This document shows, in pieces, positions 47,170-61,000 of a DNA stretch of 64,000 nucleotides (position 1 is the stretch's first letter; every line of letters begins with the position of its first letter). A program made the position numbers and the translations under genes. Source of the DNA: Mytilus edulis (lineage: Eukaryota; Mollusca; Bivalvia; Mytilida; Mytilidae); the NCBI RefSeq assembly GCF_963676685.1, contig NC_092357.1, positions 69,530,971 through 69,594,970 on the forward strand, given 5' to 3'. Under the pieces are notes generated by a model that was given only the letters and a program-made list of their open reading frames with translations, ran no database searches and was not told where the DNA came from.

Positions 47170-47708
47170 CGTGGCAATAGTGCCCATATGCGTAGTAATA
47201 ACATGATCTAAAAATAGAATAAACTATAAATACATCATTGTACTTTCTATTTCGACTGACAGTATATGTGCGAGAAATAGGAGAAAACAAGAACACATAC
47301 AATTTTTTACAATAAGTTACGACAAATAATTCACGAAAAAATCCAAATATTTGGTTTATTTGTGATCATTGCAACGTGAACAGATATTCATTTAGTGAAA
47401 ACACTTTTATAATAATAGTTGTCAAAAACTGGTTTCATAGAGATTTATGTAAATAAATGTTTATACAATTTGATTTTCGGGGGGAGGGGGGGGGGGCTAT
47501 GGATTTTGTTCCTTCGGCGAAAGAATATATTTTTTGGAGACAGGTCGAAAACATTTTTTTCTTTCATTTCAATTTTAGCATTACATATAGTGGCAGAACA
47601 ATTAGAAACAAACTAAAAAAAAACAAAACATACCCCCCCCCCTCTGAAAATGAAATGATTGCTGCCTAAGTTTCGTGAATGTCCTGTTGAAACTTTGACT
47701 ATTATTGT

Positions 47709-48003
47709 GTTTGGTAATATATGACACTTACATACGGACAGATTACGCATATATTGATTTTGGTTACTTCTTTTAAAGTAACATAAGTAGAAAATGATAA
47801 CATTTAATAGATGGGTTATTAAAATCAGTCCATCCTGTTCGACTGCATGAGGAGCAGTGGCGGATCCATTCATTTAAAAAAAAAGGGGGAGTCCCCAATC
47901 CAGAACACAAGGAGGGGATTCCAACTATATGTTCCCATTCAAATGCATTGATCTCCAAAAAAAAAGGGTTCCTATCACCAGAACACCCCTGGACCCGCCA
48001 CTG
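47709..48003 (+). repeat. Repeat with embedded MITE, copy 1
   Basis: 'aatatatgacactta', 'acagattacgcatatattga' and 'gataacatttaatagat' recur at 48718. It includes a MITE at 47855-48003 with ends CAGTGGCGGATCCA and TGGACCCGCCACTG. Confidence 0.8.
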
Positions 48004-48274
48004 AGCTGTTACAAAAAATATCGCTATAAACTGTCACGGCATTATTTGAATTTAAGTGTACTGCATGCATCTTGCACAGTAAGATTAGCATTAACACTAA
48101 TGCAAAATTGTTAAATAATTACCACTTTCGTTGGTTTTTTCTTATCTTTGTTTGAAATGTATTTTATTTAAAGCTTCTTTGTGTACCATTCTTTGTTTAT
48201 TCGAAAGGGGTAGTAGATATATACAATTAAAATAGAAGAACATAGATAACGATATGTATGCGTTAAATAATGAT

Positions 48275-48580
48275 ACATATAAAAAAGAAGCTGTGGTATA
48301 AATCCCAATGAGACAACTGTCCCAAAAAGGATACAGAAATTAACAACTGTAGGTCACCGTACGGCCTTCAACAATGAGCAAAGTCCATATCGCATTGTCA
48401 TCTATAAAAGGTTCAGAAATAACAATGAAATCCAATTCAAACGAGAAAACTACCGGCCTTAATTATATAAAACAAATGAAAAAAAAAAACAAATATGTAG
48501 CACATACTAGTAAACAAACGACAACCACTGAATTACAGGCTCCTGACTTGGGAAAGGCACAAACGTTTTTTCTCTCTCAT
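48275..48580 (-). repeat. Dispersed repeat family A, inverted long copy
   Basis: 'gaagctgtggtataaatccc', 'gtaggtcaccgtacggcctt' and 'gaattacaggctcctgactt' are complements of the 41105-41375 blocks. Confidence 0.75.
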
Positions 48581-48717
48581 AAAAGTTGTACAAACAATCG
48601 ATATGTGAAAAGTATTCCATCAATTATATCAAAGTAAAAATAATCATAAATCTTTATCATTTAAGCAAAGCATACACTAATTATAGATCCGTTTTTTACT
48701 CGATTGGCTTTAAAATA

Positions 48718-49010
48718 GTTAATAATATATGACACTAACATATGGACAGATTACGCATATATTGATTTTGGTTACTTCTTTTAAAGTAACATAAGTAGAA
48801 AATGATAACATTTAATAGATAGGTTATTGAAAATCAGTCCATCTTGTCCGACTGCATGAGGGGCAGTGGCGGATCCATCCATTTAAAAAAAGGGGAGGTT
48901 CCCAATCCAGGACACAAGGAGGGGGTTCCAACTATATGCTTCCATTCAAATGCATTGATCTCCAAAAAAAAGGGTTTCCTATACCCAGAACACCCCTGGA
49001 CCCGCCACTG
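48718..49010 (+). repeat. Repeat with embedded MITE, copy 2
   Basis: Second copy of 47709-48003, with the MITE at 48864-49010. Its right edge abuts the truncated start of RT copy 2. Confidence 0.8.
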
Positions 49011-50880
49011 TCCATTTTTCAACTACTAAATTGTCTGTTTTACTTACTAGTACACTTGGTACAATAAAAAACCTGATAATAAATTGTTCAAATAAGGCCT
49101 TTGAAAATAGTGGAATTAATTACTTTTGGAGTGTCAAAAACTCGTTGGAAGTACTTGATAAATTGCATGCATATATTGGTGATTTTAAATATGTTCAAAG
49201 TTTTGATTTTTCTACCCTATATACCACTTTGCCTCATATTCTTATTAAGAAAAAAATCACATCCCTAATTAACTGGGCATTTAAAAAGTCTGAATGCGAG
49301 TACATATGTTCAAACTCTTTGCGATCATTTTTTAGTAGCAATAAACAAAAGAACTATGTCAATTGGACATGATTTGATACTATTTATGCGCTTGAATTTT
49401 TATTTGATAACATTTTTGTTCGCTTTAGAGATTCCGTATATCGTCAAGTTATTGGAATTCAAATGGGGACTAACTGTGATCCAATTATTGCGGACCTGTG
49501 GTTGTATTGTTATGAGTTACAATTTATGACTTAAATTAGCAAAGACCCATCAAAACAATATTTGATACAAAAATTTAACAATACTTTTAGATATTTGGAT
49601 GATATATTGGCTCTCAATAATAACGACTTCCGTATGTATACTAAAGAAATATATCTTGTAGAACTTACTTTAATTAAAGCTAATTATAACAATGACCACT
49701 GCCCTTTCCTCGATCTTGATATCTATATCAAAAACGGGAAGATTAATACAAAAATTGTTGATAAGAGAGATGTTTTTTTTCATTTCCTATTGTTAATTAT
49801 CCATTTGTAGATGGTGACGTTCCCTTGTCATCATCTTATGGTGTTTATATATCTCAGCTTCTTTTCGTGTATGTAACAACGTATTAGATTTTAGCGAGAT
49901 AAATTTATGTATTAATAATAAATTATTACACCAGGGTTTTCGATATCACAAACTGGTCAAAACATTTACTAAATTTTATCATCGGTATAAGGAAATAATT
50001 CGTAAATATAACTCAACATGCAGACATCTTATACGTTCAGGTATTTCACATCCATTTTTTTATGGAAATATTCTATATAAATTATAAAAATGTCAGTATT
50101 CTCCTCAGAAACAAAACCTTTAAATAGAATTATTAAAAAGGGATATAGTTACGATACTGTTGTCAGGTCATTAAAGATTGCATATTTTGGCTTTAATATT
50201 GATTCACTGATAGAGTCTTTGAATCGGAACTAAACACATCTATTTCTAAAAAAACAGTTGTTGGCATGACACGGGTTATGTTCTTCTCATATAATTTATG
50301 ATAGTATGATACTAAACCCCTAACGGGAGGGATTGTGCCTGATATTCATATGATGAACACATAATCTTTCAATCAGTTTAATTGAGGTCTGGAGCTGGCA
50401 TGTAAGTTAACTGCTAGTAGTCTGTTGTTATTTATGTACTATTGTCATTTTATTTATCTTCTTTTGTAACATCTTTTGACATCGGACTCGGACTTCTCTT
50501 GAACTGAATTATAATGTGCATATTGTTATGCTTTTACTATTCTACACTGGCTAGATGTATAGGGGGAGGGTTGAGATCTCATAAACATGTTTACCCCCGC
50601 CCCAATTTTGCGCATGTCCCAGGTCAGGAGCCTCTGGCCTTTGTTAGGCTTGTATGATTTTAAATTTTAGTTTCTTGTGTATAATTCGGAGTTTAGTATG
50701 ACTTCCATTATCACTGAACTATTATACATATTTTTAGGGGCCAGCTGAAGGACACCTACAGCTGCGGGAATTCTCGCTACATTGGAGACCCATTGGTTGC
50801 CTTCGGCTGTTGTCTGCTCTATGGTCGGGTGGTTGTCGCTTTGACATATTCACCATTTCCTTTCTCAATTTTAATAACTA
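49011..50880 (+). pseudogene. Reverse transcriptase element copy 2, decayed, with 3' region
   Basis: Colinear with copy 1 from 'actactaaattgtct' onward. Stops replace codons at about 49369 (WT-stop-FDT) and 49531 (FMT-stop-IS), and a T-run frameshift sits near 49780. YLDDILALNN is still readable at about 49595. The RT part ends near 50230. The 3' region ('gttgttggcatgacacgg', 'cactggctag', 'ggggccagctgaaggac') runs to 'cctttctcaatttta' near 50875, the shared 3' terminus. Confidence 0.78.
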
Positions 50881-51274
50881 TGTTTCTGATCTAATTTTGT
50901 ATTCTATAAATGGCATCTATATATTTACACTACAAATCTACAACTCTAAGTCTATGGCTACACGTGGTGATCTTATCTATATCCATGCATAATATTCATT
51001 AGCTGTGTATGAGTATCAACATCGTATCATACGCGATGATGACCAGCCAGTACACACTGTAAGGATTTTATTCACCAGTATTAAAAAAGAGAAACATTGC
51101 AGTACGAACAGTAATCTATTTTTTTTCATTTGACATTACTTTAAAAGTAACGTAGTTACAAGCACAGGTTATATAGTATATAACTGCTTTTTTAAAATGT
51201 TAATTGTCTTAATCAATCTTATTTGAGAGATGTTGGATATTTTCAAGGAAAAAGCTCACATCTCCAGTGGACTT
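50881..51274. other. Short non-coding stretch before the satellite
   Basis: Nothing recognised. Confidence 0.45.
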
Positions 51275-52571
51275 TTGTACATGGTCAGATAACCTTAGGT
51301 CATCTCTAAATTACTGTGTATTTCCTGTATCTCAGATCATATCTATGATTGCTCACATGGTGAGGTTACCTCAGGTCACCTCTGTATGATTGAACATTGT
51401 GAGGTTACCTAATATTACCTCTGTATTGCTGTACATGGTGAGGTTACTCTGTATTACTGCACATACTCGTATTACGGCACTTTGTATAAACTTTACAAAA
51501 CACTTTTTTTTTCAGTTTTCCTCAGGGCACTTCTGCATTTCTATACATGGCCAAGTGCACATGTTAACTAATGTCATTTCTTAACTACTGTATATAAATA
51601 TGTAACCTCAGAATACCTCTGTATGTTAGAATATGGTGAAGTTACCTAAGGTCACAACTTCATGGTCATTGTAACAGCTGCATGTTACCACAGATAAACT
51701 TTGCAAAACGCTAATTTTCTACAAACCTCAGGTTACCACAATTGAATGTTCATAACTCCCTTCGTCAGCTTAGTCAGTCCAGATTACACCTATGTTCTTT
51801 TTTTCACGGACAGGCTACCTCAGGTCATCTGTAAATTACTGGACATGACCAGGTTACCTCAGGTCATCTGTAAATTACTGTACATGACAAGGTTACCTCA
51901 GGTCATGTGTAAATTACTATACATGACCAGGTTACCTCAGGGAACCACTGTACTACTGTGCATGGTAAGGTTACCTCAAGGAACCATGGTACTACTGTGC
52001 ATGATCGGGTTACTTCAAGGAATCATTGTTCTACTGTGCATGGTCTGGTTACCTCAGGGATCCATTGAACTTCTGTGCGAGGTCATGTTACCAAGGTAAC
52101 CATTGCACTACTGTGCATGGTCAGGTTACCTCAGGGAACCACTGTACTACTGTGTATGGTCAGGTTACCTCAGGGAACCATTGTACTACTGTGTATGGTC
52201 ATGTAACCTCAGGAAACCTTTGTACTACTGTGCATGGTCAGGTTTCCCTAGGGAACCATTGTAATATTGACATGGTCAGGTTTTTTCAGGGAACCATTGT
52301 TCTACTGTGCATGGTCAGGTTACCTCAGGGAACCATTGTACTACTGTGCATGGTCAGGTTACCTCAGGGAACCATTGTACTACTGTGCATGGTCAGGTTT
52401 CCTCAGGGAATCATTTTACTACTGTACATGGTCATAATACCTCAGGAAACCATTGTACTAATTTGCATGTCCAGGTTACTCAGGGAACCATTGTACAACT
52501 GTGCTTGGTCAGGTTACCTCAGGGAACCATTGTACTACTGTGCATGTTCAGGTTACCTAAGGGAACCATTG

Positions 52572-54578
52572 TACTTCTGTGTATGGCTATGTTACCTAAG
52601 GGGATCATTGTTCTACTGTACATGACAAGGTTACCTCAGGTCATATGTAAATTACTATACATGACAAGGTTACCTCAGGGAACCACTGTATTGCTGTGCA
52701 TGGTAAGGTTACCTCAGAGAACCATGGTACTACTGTGCATGATCGGGTTACTTCAAGGAACCATTGTTCTACTGTGCATGGTCTGGTTACCTCAGGGATC
52801 CATTGTACTACTGTGCATGGTCATGTTACCGAGGGAACCATTGCACTACTGTGCATGGTCAGGTTACCTGAGGGAACCACTGTACTACTGTGTATGGTCA
52901 GGATACCTGAGGGAACCATTGCACTACTGGGCATTGTCATGTTACATCAGGGAACCTTTGTACTACTGTGCATGGTCAGGTTTCCCCAGGGAACCATTGT
53001 ACTATTGACATAGTCAGGTTACCTCAGAGAACCATTGTACTATCGACATGGTCAGGTTACCTCAGGGAACAATAGTACTACTGTACATGTTTAAGTTACC
53101 TCAGGAAACCATTGTAATACAGTGCATTGTTAGGTTACTCAGGGAACCACTGTACAACTATAAATGGTCAGGTAACCTCAGGAAAGCATTGTACTACTGT
53201 GCATTGCCAGGTTACCTCAGGGAACCACTGTACTACTGTGAATGGTAAGTTTATCTCAGGGAACCATTGTACTACTGAGCATGGCCAGGTTACCTCAGGG
53301 AACCATTATACTACTGTGCATGTTCAGGTTACCTCAGGGAACCATTGTACTTCTGTGTATGGCTATGTTACCTTAGGAAATCATTGTTCTTCTGTACATG
53401 ACAAAGTTACCTCAGGTCATATGTAAATTACTATACATGACCAGGTTACCTCAGGGAACCACTGTACTACTGTGCATGGAAGGGTTACCTCAGGGAACCA
53501 TGGTACTACTGTGCATGATCGGGTTACTTCAAGGAACTATTGTACTACTGTGCATGGTTAGGTTACCTCAGGAAACCATTGTAATACTATGCATTGTCAG
53601 GTTGCTCAGGGAACCACTGTTCAACTATGCATTGTCAGGTTACTCAGGGAACCACTGTTCAACTATGCATGGTCAGGTTACCCCAGGAAAGCATTGTACT
53701 ACTGTGCATTGCCAGGTTACCTAAGGGAACCATTAATCTACTGTGCATGGTAAGTTTATCTCAGGGAACCATTGTATTTCTGTGTATGGTCATGTTACTT
53801 CAAGGAACCACTGTACTAGTGTGAATGATCATGTTAACTCAGGGAACCACTGTACAACTGGGCATGATCAGATAACCTCAGGAAAGCATTGTACTACTGT
53901 GCAGGGAACCTTTGTACTATTGTGCATGGTCAAGTCTCCTCAGGGAATCATTGTTCAACTGTGCATGGTCATGGTCCCTCAGGGAATCATTGTACTGTTG
54001 TGTATTTTAGGTTACCTCAGGGAACCATTTTACTACTGTGCATGGTCAGGTTACCTCAAGGAACCATTATTCTACCGTGCATGGTCAGGTTACCTCAGGG
54101 AACCATTGTACTACTGTGCATGGTCAGGTTACCTCAGGGAACCACTGTGCAACTGGGCATGGTCAGGTAACCCCAGGGAACCATTATACTAATCTGCAGG
54201 GAACCATTGTACTGTGTATGGTCAGGTTACTTAAGTGAACCATTGTACTACTGTGCATGGTAGGTAACCTCAGGAAATCATTTTTCTACTGTGCATGGTC
54301 ATGTTACACCAGGTAACCACTATACAACTGGGCATTGTCAGGTAACCTCAGGGAACCATTGTACTACTGTGCAGGGTACCATTATACTATTTTGCATGTT
54401 CAAGTCTCCTCAGGAAAACGTTGTTCTACTGTGCATGGTCATGGTACCTCAGGGAACCATTGTACTGTTGTGTATTGTGAGTTTACCTCAAGGAATCATT
54501 GTATTACTGTGCATGGTCAGGTTACCTCAGGGAACCATTGCACTACTGTGCATGGTCAGGTTTCTTCAGGGAACTATG
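52572..54578 (+). repeat. 2,007-bp higher-order copy 1 within the minisatellite
   Basis: Repeats immediately at 54579-56585. Translations of matching segments are identical over long stretches. Confidence 0.92.
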
Positions 54579-56585
54579 TACTTCTGTGTATGGCTATGTT
54601 ACCTAAGGGGATCATTGTTCTACTGTACATGACAAGGTTACCTCAGGTCATATGTAAATTACTATACATGACAAGGTTACCTCAGGGAACCACTGTATTG
54701 CTGTGCATGGTAAGGTTACCTCAGAGAACCATGGTACTACTGTGCATGATCGGGTTACTTCAAGGAACCATTGTTCTACTGTGCATGGTCTGGTTACCTC
54801 AGGGATCCATTGTACTACTGTGCATGGTCATGTTACCGAGGGAACCATTGCACTACTGTGCATGGTCAGGTTACCTGAGGGAACCACTGTACTACTGTGT
54901 ATGGTCAGGATACCTGAGGGAACCATTGCACTACTGGGCATTGTCATGTTACATCAGGGAACCTTTGTACTACTGTGCATGGTCAGGTTTCCCCAGGGAA
55001 CCATTGTACTATTGACATAGTCAGGTTACCTCAGAGAACCATTGTACTATCGACATGGTCAGGTTACCTCAGGGAACAATAGTACTACTGTACATGTTTA
55101 AGTTACCTCAGGAAACCATTGTAATACAGTGCATTGTTAGGTTACTCAGGGAACCACTGTACAACTATAAATGGTCAGGTAACCTCAGGAAAGCATTGTA
55201 CTACTGTGCATTGCCAGGTTACCTCAGGGAACCACTGTACTACTGTGAATGGTAAGTTTATCTCAGGGAACCATTGTACTACTGAGCATGGCCAGGTTAC
55301 CTCAGGGAACCATTATACTACTGTGCATGTTCAGGTTACCTCAGGGAACCATTGTACTTCTGTGTATGGCTATGTTACCTTAGGAAATCATTGTTCTTCT
55401 GTACATGACAAAGTTACCTCAGGTCATATGTAAATTACTATACATGACCAGGTTACCTCAGGGAACCACTGTACTACTGTGCATGGAAGGGTTACCTCAG
55501 GGAACCATGGTACTACTGTGCATGATCGGGTTACTTCAAGGAACTATTGTACTACTGTGCATGGTTAGGTTACCTCAGGAAACCATTGTAATACTATGCA
55601 TTGTCAGGTTGCTCAGGGAACCACTGTTCAACTATGCATTGTCAGGTTACTCAGGGAACCACTGTTCAACTATGCATGGTCAGGTTACCCCAGGAAAGCA
55701 TTGTACTACTGTGCATTGCCAGGTTACCTAAGGGAACCATTAATCTACTGTGCATGGTAAGTTTATCTCAGGGAACCATTGTATTTCTGTGTATGGTCAT
55801 GTTACTTCAAGGAACCACTGTACTAGTGTGAATGATCATGTTAACTCAGGGAACCACTGTACAACTGGGCATGATCAGATAACCTCAGGAAAGCATTGTA
55901 CTACTGTGCAGGGAACCTTTGTACTATTGTGCATGGTCAAGTCTCCTCAGGGAATCATTGTTCAACTGTGCATGGTCATGGTCCCTCAGGGAATCATTGT
56001 ACTGTTGTGTATTTTAGGTTACCTCAGGGAACCATTTTACTACTGTGCATGGTCAGGTTACCTCAAGGAACCATTATTCTACCGTGCATGGTCAGGTTAC
56101 CTCAGGGAACCATTGTACTACTGTGCATGGTCAGGTTACCTCAGGGAACCACTGTGCAACTGGGCATGGTCAGGTAACCCCAGGGAACCATTATACTAAT
56201 CTGCAGGGAACCATTGTACTGTGTATGGTCAGGTTACTTAAGTGAACCATTGTACTACTGTGCATGGTAGGTAACCTCAGGAAATCATTTTTCTACTGTG
56301 CATGGTCATGTTACACCAGGTAACCACTATACAACTGGGCATTGTCAGGTAACCTCAGGGAACCATTGTACTACTGTGCAGGGTACCATTATACTATTTT
56401 GCATGTTCAAGTCTCCTCAGGAAAACGTTGTTCTACTGTGCATGGTCATGGTACCTCAGGGAACCATTGTACTGTTGTGTATTGTGAGTTTACCTCAAGG
56501 AATCATTGTATTACTGTGCATGGTCAGGTTACCTCAGGGAACCATTGCACTACTGTGCATGGTCAGGTTTCTTCAGGGAACTATG
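54579..56585 (+). repeat. 2,007-bp higher-order copy 2 within the minisatellite
   Basis: Second near-identical copy; diverges from the first after 'gggaactatgta'. Confidence 0.92.
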
Positions 56586-57615
56586 TATTACTGTGCATGG
56601 TAGGTAACCTCAGGGAATCATTGTACTACTCTGCATGATCAGGTTAGTTCAGGGAACAATTGTACTACTGTGCATGGTAAGTAATTAGGGAATCATTGCA
56701 ATACCGTGCATGGTCAGTTTACTTCTGAGATCTATTGCACTACTGTGCATGGTCAGGTTACCGAGGGAACCATTGTGCTTCTGTGCATGGTCAGGTTTCC
56801 TCAGGGAACCATTGTACTACTGTAAATGGTCATGTTACCTCAGGGAACCACAGTACTACTGTGCATGGTAAGGTTACCTCAGGTGACCATTGTACTACTG
56901 TGCATTGTCATGTTACCTCAGGTGACAATTGTACTGCTGCGCATGGTCAGGTTTCCCAAGGGAATCATTGTACTACTGTACATGGTCAGGTTACTACAGG
57001 GAACCATTGTACTTCTGTGCATTGCCAGGTTACCTCAGGGAACCATTGTACTACTGTGCATGGTACGTTTATCTCAGGGAACCATTGTACTACTGTGCAT
57101 GGTCAGATTACCTCAGGGAACATTGTACTACTGTGCATTGTCAGGTTTCCTCAGGGAACCATTGCACTACTGTACATGATCATGTTACCTCAGGGAACCA
57201 CTGTACTACTGTGCATGGCCAGGTTACCTCAGGGAACCATTGTAATACTGTGCATTGTCATGTTATCTCAAGGAACCATTGTTCTACTGTGCATGGTCAG
57301 GTTTCCCAAGGGAACCATTGTGTTTCTGTGCATGGACAAGTTTCCTCAGGGAACCATTGAACTACTGTGCATGGTCAGGTTACCTCAGGGAACAATTGCA
57401 CTACTGTGCCTGGTCAGATTACTTCAGGATTCATTGTACTACTGTGCATGGTAGGTTTCCTCAGGGAACCATTGTACTAATGTGCATGGTCAGGTTACCT
57501 CAGGGAACCACCGTACAACTGTGCATGGTCAGGTTACCTCAGGGAACCATTGTACTCTTGTGCATGGTCAGGTTACCTCAGTGAACAACTGTACAACTGT
57601 GCATGGTCAGGTTAT

Positions 57616-58039
57616 TCATAAAGATAGACAGGAATGAGATTTACAGATAATTAAGTAGACTGAATTTTTTTCTGAACTCATTTTTTTCATTTTGTTTATA
57701 GGTTTATGGTGAATGAAAACATAAATATAGACTGTTTAAAAAATCTTGCATCTTTTGGGGATATCATTTCAGGAAAGTGGACGGATATCATGTTTATTTG
57801 AAGTGGTGAGGTCTAGTAAACAGAAAGTAGAAAAAAATGAGTTGACTTCAGGATTGCATAACGTTTTATTCTTCGTTAAGACCCCCTTTTTTTCAATTAA
57901 ATCACAATTTCACTTTGGTACATACATGATATGAACATGAATTTTTTTTCTAAGATCAGCTGTTTTGCATGTAAGCCTATGGAGCAGTCAATAACAAGAC
58001 TGCAACCTTATGTTAATTTGATTTGAATCGATTATACTT
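57616..58039. other. Spacer between the two satellite arrays
   Basis: No repeat core and no gene seen; a 62-codon frame has no domain. Confidence 0.5.
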
Positions 58040-61000
58040 GTTGTTATTTTTTGGGTTACCTGAGGTAATCCTGTTATGAAAGAATACTTCGTAGATACTT
58101 TGCTGGTATATGCATTTATTCTGTAATTACACAATTTCTTAATTTAAAATGTAAGACTTCATAGATTTGTATTGTTTATGCGATTATATGAAAATGTTAC
58201 ATGAGTTCACTTGAGTTAAATGGATTGTATTTGGTGTTATAATTGGGGTTACCTGAGGTAACCCTGTCATGAATGAATACTTCGTAGATACTTTGCTAGT
58301 CTTAACATTAATTGTAATAAACCAACTCATTCATTTTGAATGTAGGACTTCATTGAAGTTATAACGTTTATGGGATATATATGTAAAGGTGATCTCAAAT
58401 AACGTCAGTTAAGTGGGTTATATTTGCAATTATATTTGGGTTACCTCAGGTACAAATGTTATGAAAGAATGCTTATTAGATATTTTGCTAGTGTAAAATT
58501 TTATGTTGTAATCAAATAATTTCGTTATTTTACATGTAGGACTTCACAGATGTAAATTGCTTACGCGATATTTAAAAAATGCGATCTGTCTTAACTCGAT
58601 TTAAATGGATTATACTTGTAGCTATTTAACCCTGTCATGACAAAATACTTAGTAGATACTTTGTTAGTATATGTATTTATGGTGTAATAAACCAACTTCT
58701 TCATTTTCAATGTAGGAATTCATTGAAGTTATATTGTTTATGTGATGTAAATGTAGGACTTCATAGATGTGTATTGTTTATGTGATATTTCTGAAAGGCG
58801 ATTTAAGTTAACTTGATATGAATGGATAATACTTGTTTCTATTTCATGGGTTACCTGAGGTAACCCTGTCATGACAGAATATTTAGTAGATACTTTGCTA
58901 GTATATCCATTTATGGTGTAATAAATCAACTTCTTCATTTTTAATGTAGGAATTCATTAAAGGTATATTGTTTATGTGATGTATATGTAAAGGTGATCTG
59001 AATTATGTTGAGTTAAATAGGTTGTTTTTGTTGTTTTTGTATTGGTTACCTGAGGTAACCCTGCTATGAAAGAATTCTTAGTAGATACTTTGCTAGTGTA
59101 TACATTTATATTGTAATTCGACAATTTTTTAATTTGAAATGTAGGACTTCATAGATTTGCATTGTTTATGTGATGTATATATATAAAGGTGACCTCAGTT
59201 TACTTGAGTTAGATGGGTTATCTTTGTTATTATTGTTATGGTTACCTGAGGTAACCCTGTAATGAATGAATCCTTCGTTGACACTTTGCTAGTGTTTACA
59301 TTAATTGTAATAAACAAACTTCTTTTTTTTAAATGTAGGACTTCATGAAAGTTGTATTGTTTATGTGATGCACATGTAAAGGTGACCTCAGTTAACTTCA
59401 TTTTAAATGTAGGACTTCATAGATGTGTATTGTTTATGTGATATTTCTGAAAGGCGATTTAAGTTAACTTGATATGAATGGATAATACTTGTTTCTATTT
59501 CATGGGTTACCTGAGGTAACCCTGTCATGACAGAATATTTAGTAGATACTTTGCTAGTATATCCATTTATGGTGTAATAAACCAACTTCTTCTTTTTAAA
59601 TGTAGGAATTCATTAAAGTTATATTGTTTATGTGATGTATATGTAAAGGTGATTTGAATTAACTTGAGTTAAATAGGTTGTTTTGTTGTTATTGTATTGG
59701 TTACCTCAGGTAACCCTGCTATGAAGGAATTCTTAGTAGATACTTTGCTAGTTTATACCTTTGTATTGTAACTCTACAATTTTTTAATTTGAAATGTAGG
59801 ACTTCATAGATTTGTATTGTTTATGGGATGCATATATATTTAAAGGTGATACCTGAGTTTACTTGAGTTATATGGGTTGTATATGTTGTTATAATTTGGT
59901 TACCTGAGGTAATCCTGTATTGAATGAATTCTTTGTAGATACTTTGCTATTGTTTACATTAATTGTAATAAACAAACTTCTTTATTTCAAATGTAGGACT
60001 TAATGAAAGTTGTATTGTTTATGTGATGTATATATATAAAGGTGACCTCAGTTAACTTGAGTTAGATGGGTTATCTTTGTTATTATTGTTATGGTTACCT
60101 GAGGTAACCCTGTAATGAATGAATCCGTCGTAGAAACTTTGCTAGTGTTTACATTAGTTGTAATAAACAAACTTATATATTTTAAATGTAGGACTTCATG
60201 AAAGTTGTATTGTTTATGTGATGCACATACAAAGGTGACCTCAGTTTACTTCAGTTAGGTGGGTTATATTTGTAATTATGTCTGGGGTTACCTCAGGTAC
60301 CCATGTTTAATATGACGAATGCTTTTGAGATAGTTTGCTAGTGTAAACATTTATGTTGTAATCGGACAATTTCTTTATTTTAAATGTAGGACTTCATAGA
60401 TGTGTATTGTTTATGTGATATTTCTGAAAGGCGATTTAAGTTAACTTGATATGAATGGATAATTAATACTTGTTTCTATTTCATGGGTTACCTGAGGTAA
60501 CCCTGTCATGACAGAATATTTAGTAGATACTTTGCTAGTATATCCATTTATGGTGTAATAAACCAACTTCTTTTTTTTAAAAGTAGGAATTCATTAAAGT
60601 TATATTGTTTATGTGATGTATATGTAAAGGTGATTTGAATTAACTTGAGTTAAATAGGTTGTTTTGTTGTTATTGTATTGGTTACCTCAGGTAACCCTGC
60701 TATGAAGGAATTCTTAGTAAATACTTTGCTAGTTTATACCTTTGTATTGTAACTCCACAATTTTTTAATTTGAAATTTAGGACTTCATAGATTTGTATGG
60801 TTTATGTGATGCATATATATTTAAAGGTGATACCTGAGTTTACTTGAGTTATATGGGTTGTATATGTTGTTATAATTGGGTTACCTGAGGTAATCCTGTA
60901 TTGAATGAATTCTTTGTAGATACTTTGCTATTGTTTACATTAATTGTAATAAACAAACTTCTTTATTTCAAATGTAGGACTTCATGAAAGTTGTATTGTT

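Larger units (their letters stand above)
51275..57615 (+). repeat. 39-bp minisatellite array, 6.3 kb
   Basis: Core GGTTACCTCAGGGAACC, then 'attgtactactgtgcatgg'. Units are degenerate before about 51,930 and regular after, roughly 145 regular units. 39 bp equals 13 codons, so + strand frames stay open and repeat MVRLPQGTIVLLC, HGQVTSGNHCTTV or WSGYLREPLYYCA. The minus strand carries a TGA in the unit. I read it as satellite DNA, not a gene, because all three + frames are open in patches and single-base indels switch frames freely. Confidence 0.93.

Noticed and set aside
46824-47204. 126-codon minus-strand frame as a gene
   Set aside because: Part of it is the inverted flank repeat and no domain is visible.
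51746-57584. Long + strand frames (up to 239 codons) in the 51.7-57.6 kb block as a Cys/His-rich repeat protein gene
   Set aside because: They follow from a 39-bp stop-free unit, switch frame at indels, are open in several frames at once and have no splice or start context.
51275-57615. CRISPR array (regular ~39-bp repeats)
   Set aside because: There are no distinct spacers; whole units repeat head to tail, and the surroundings are eukaryotic.
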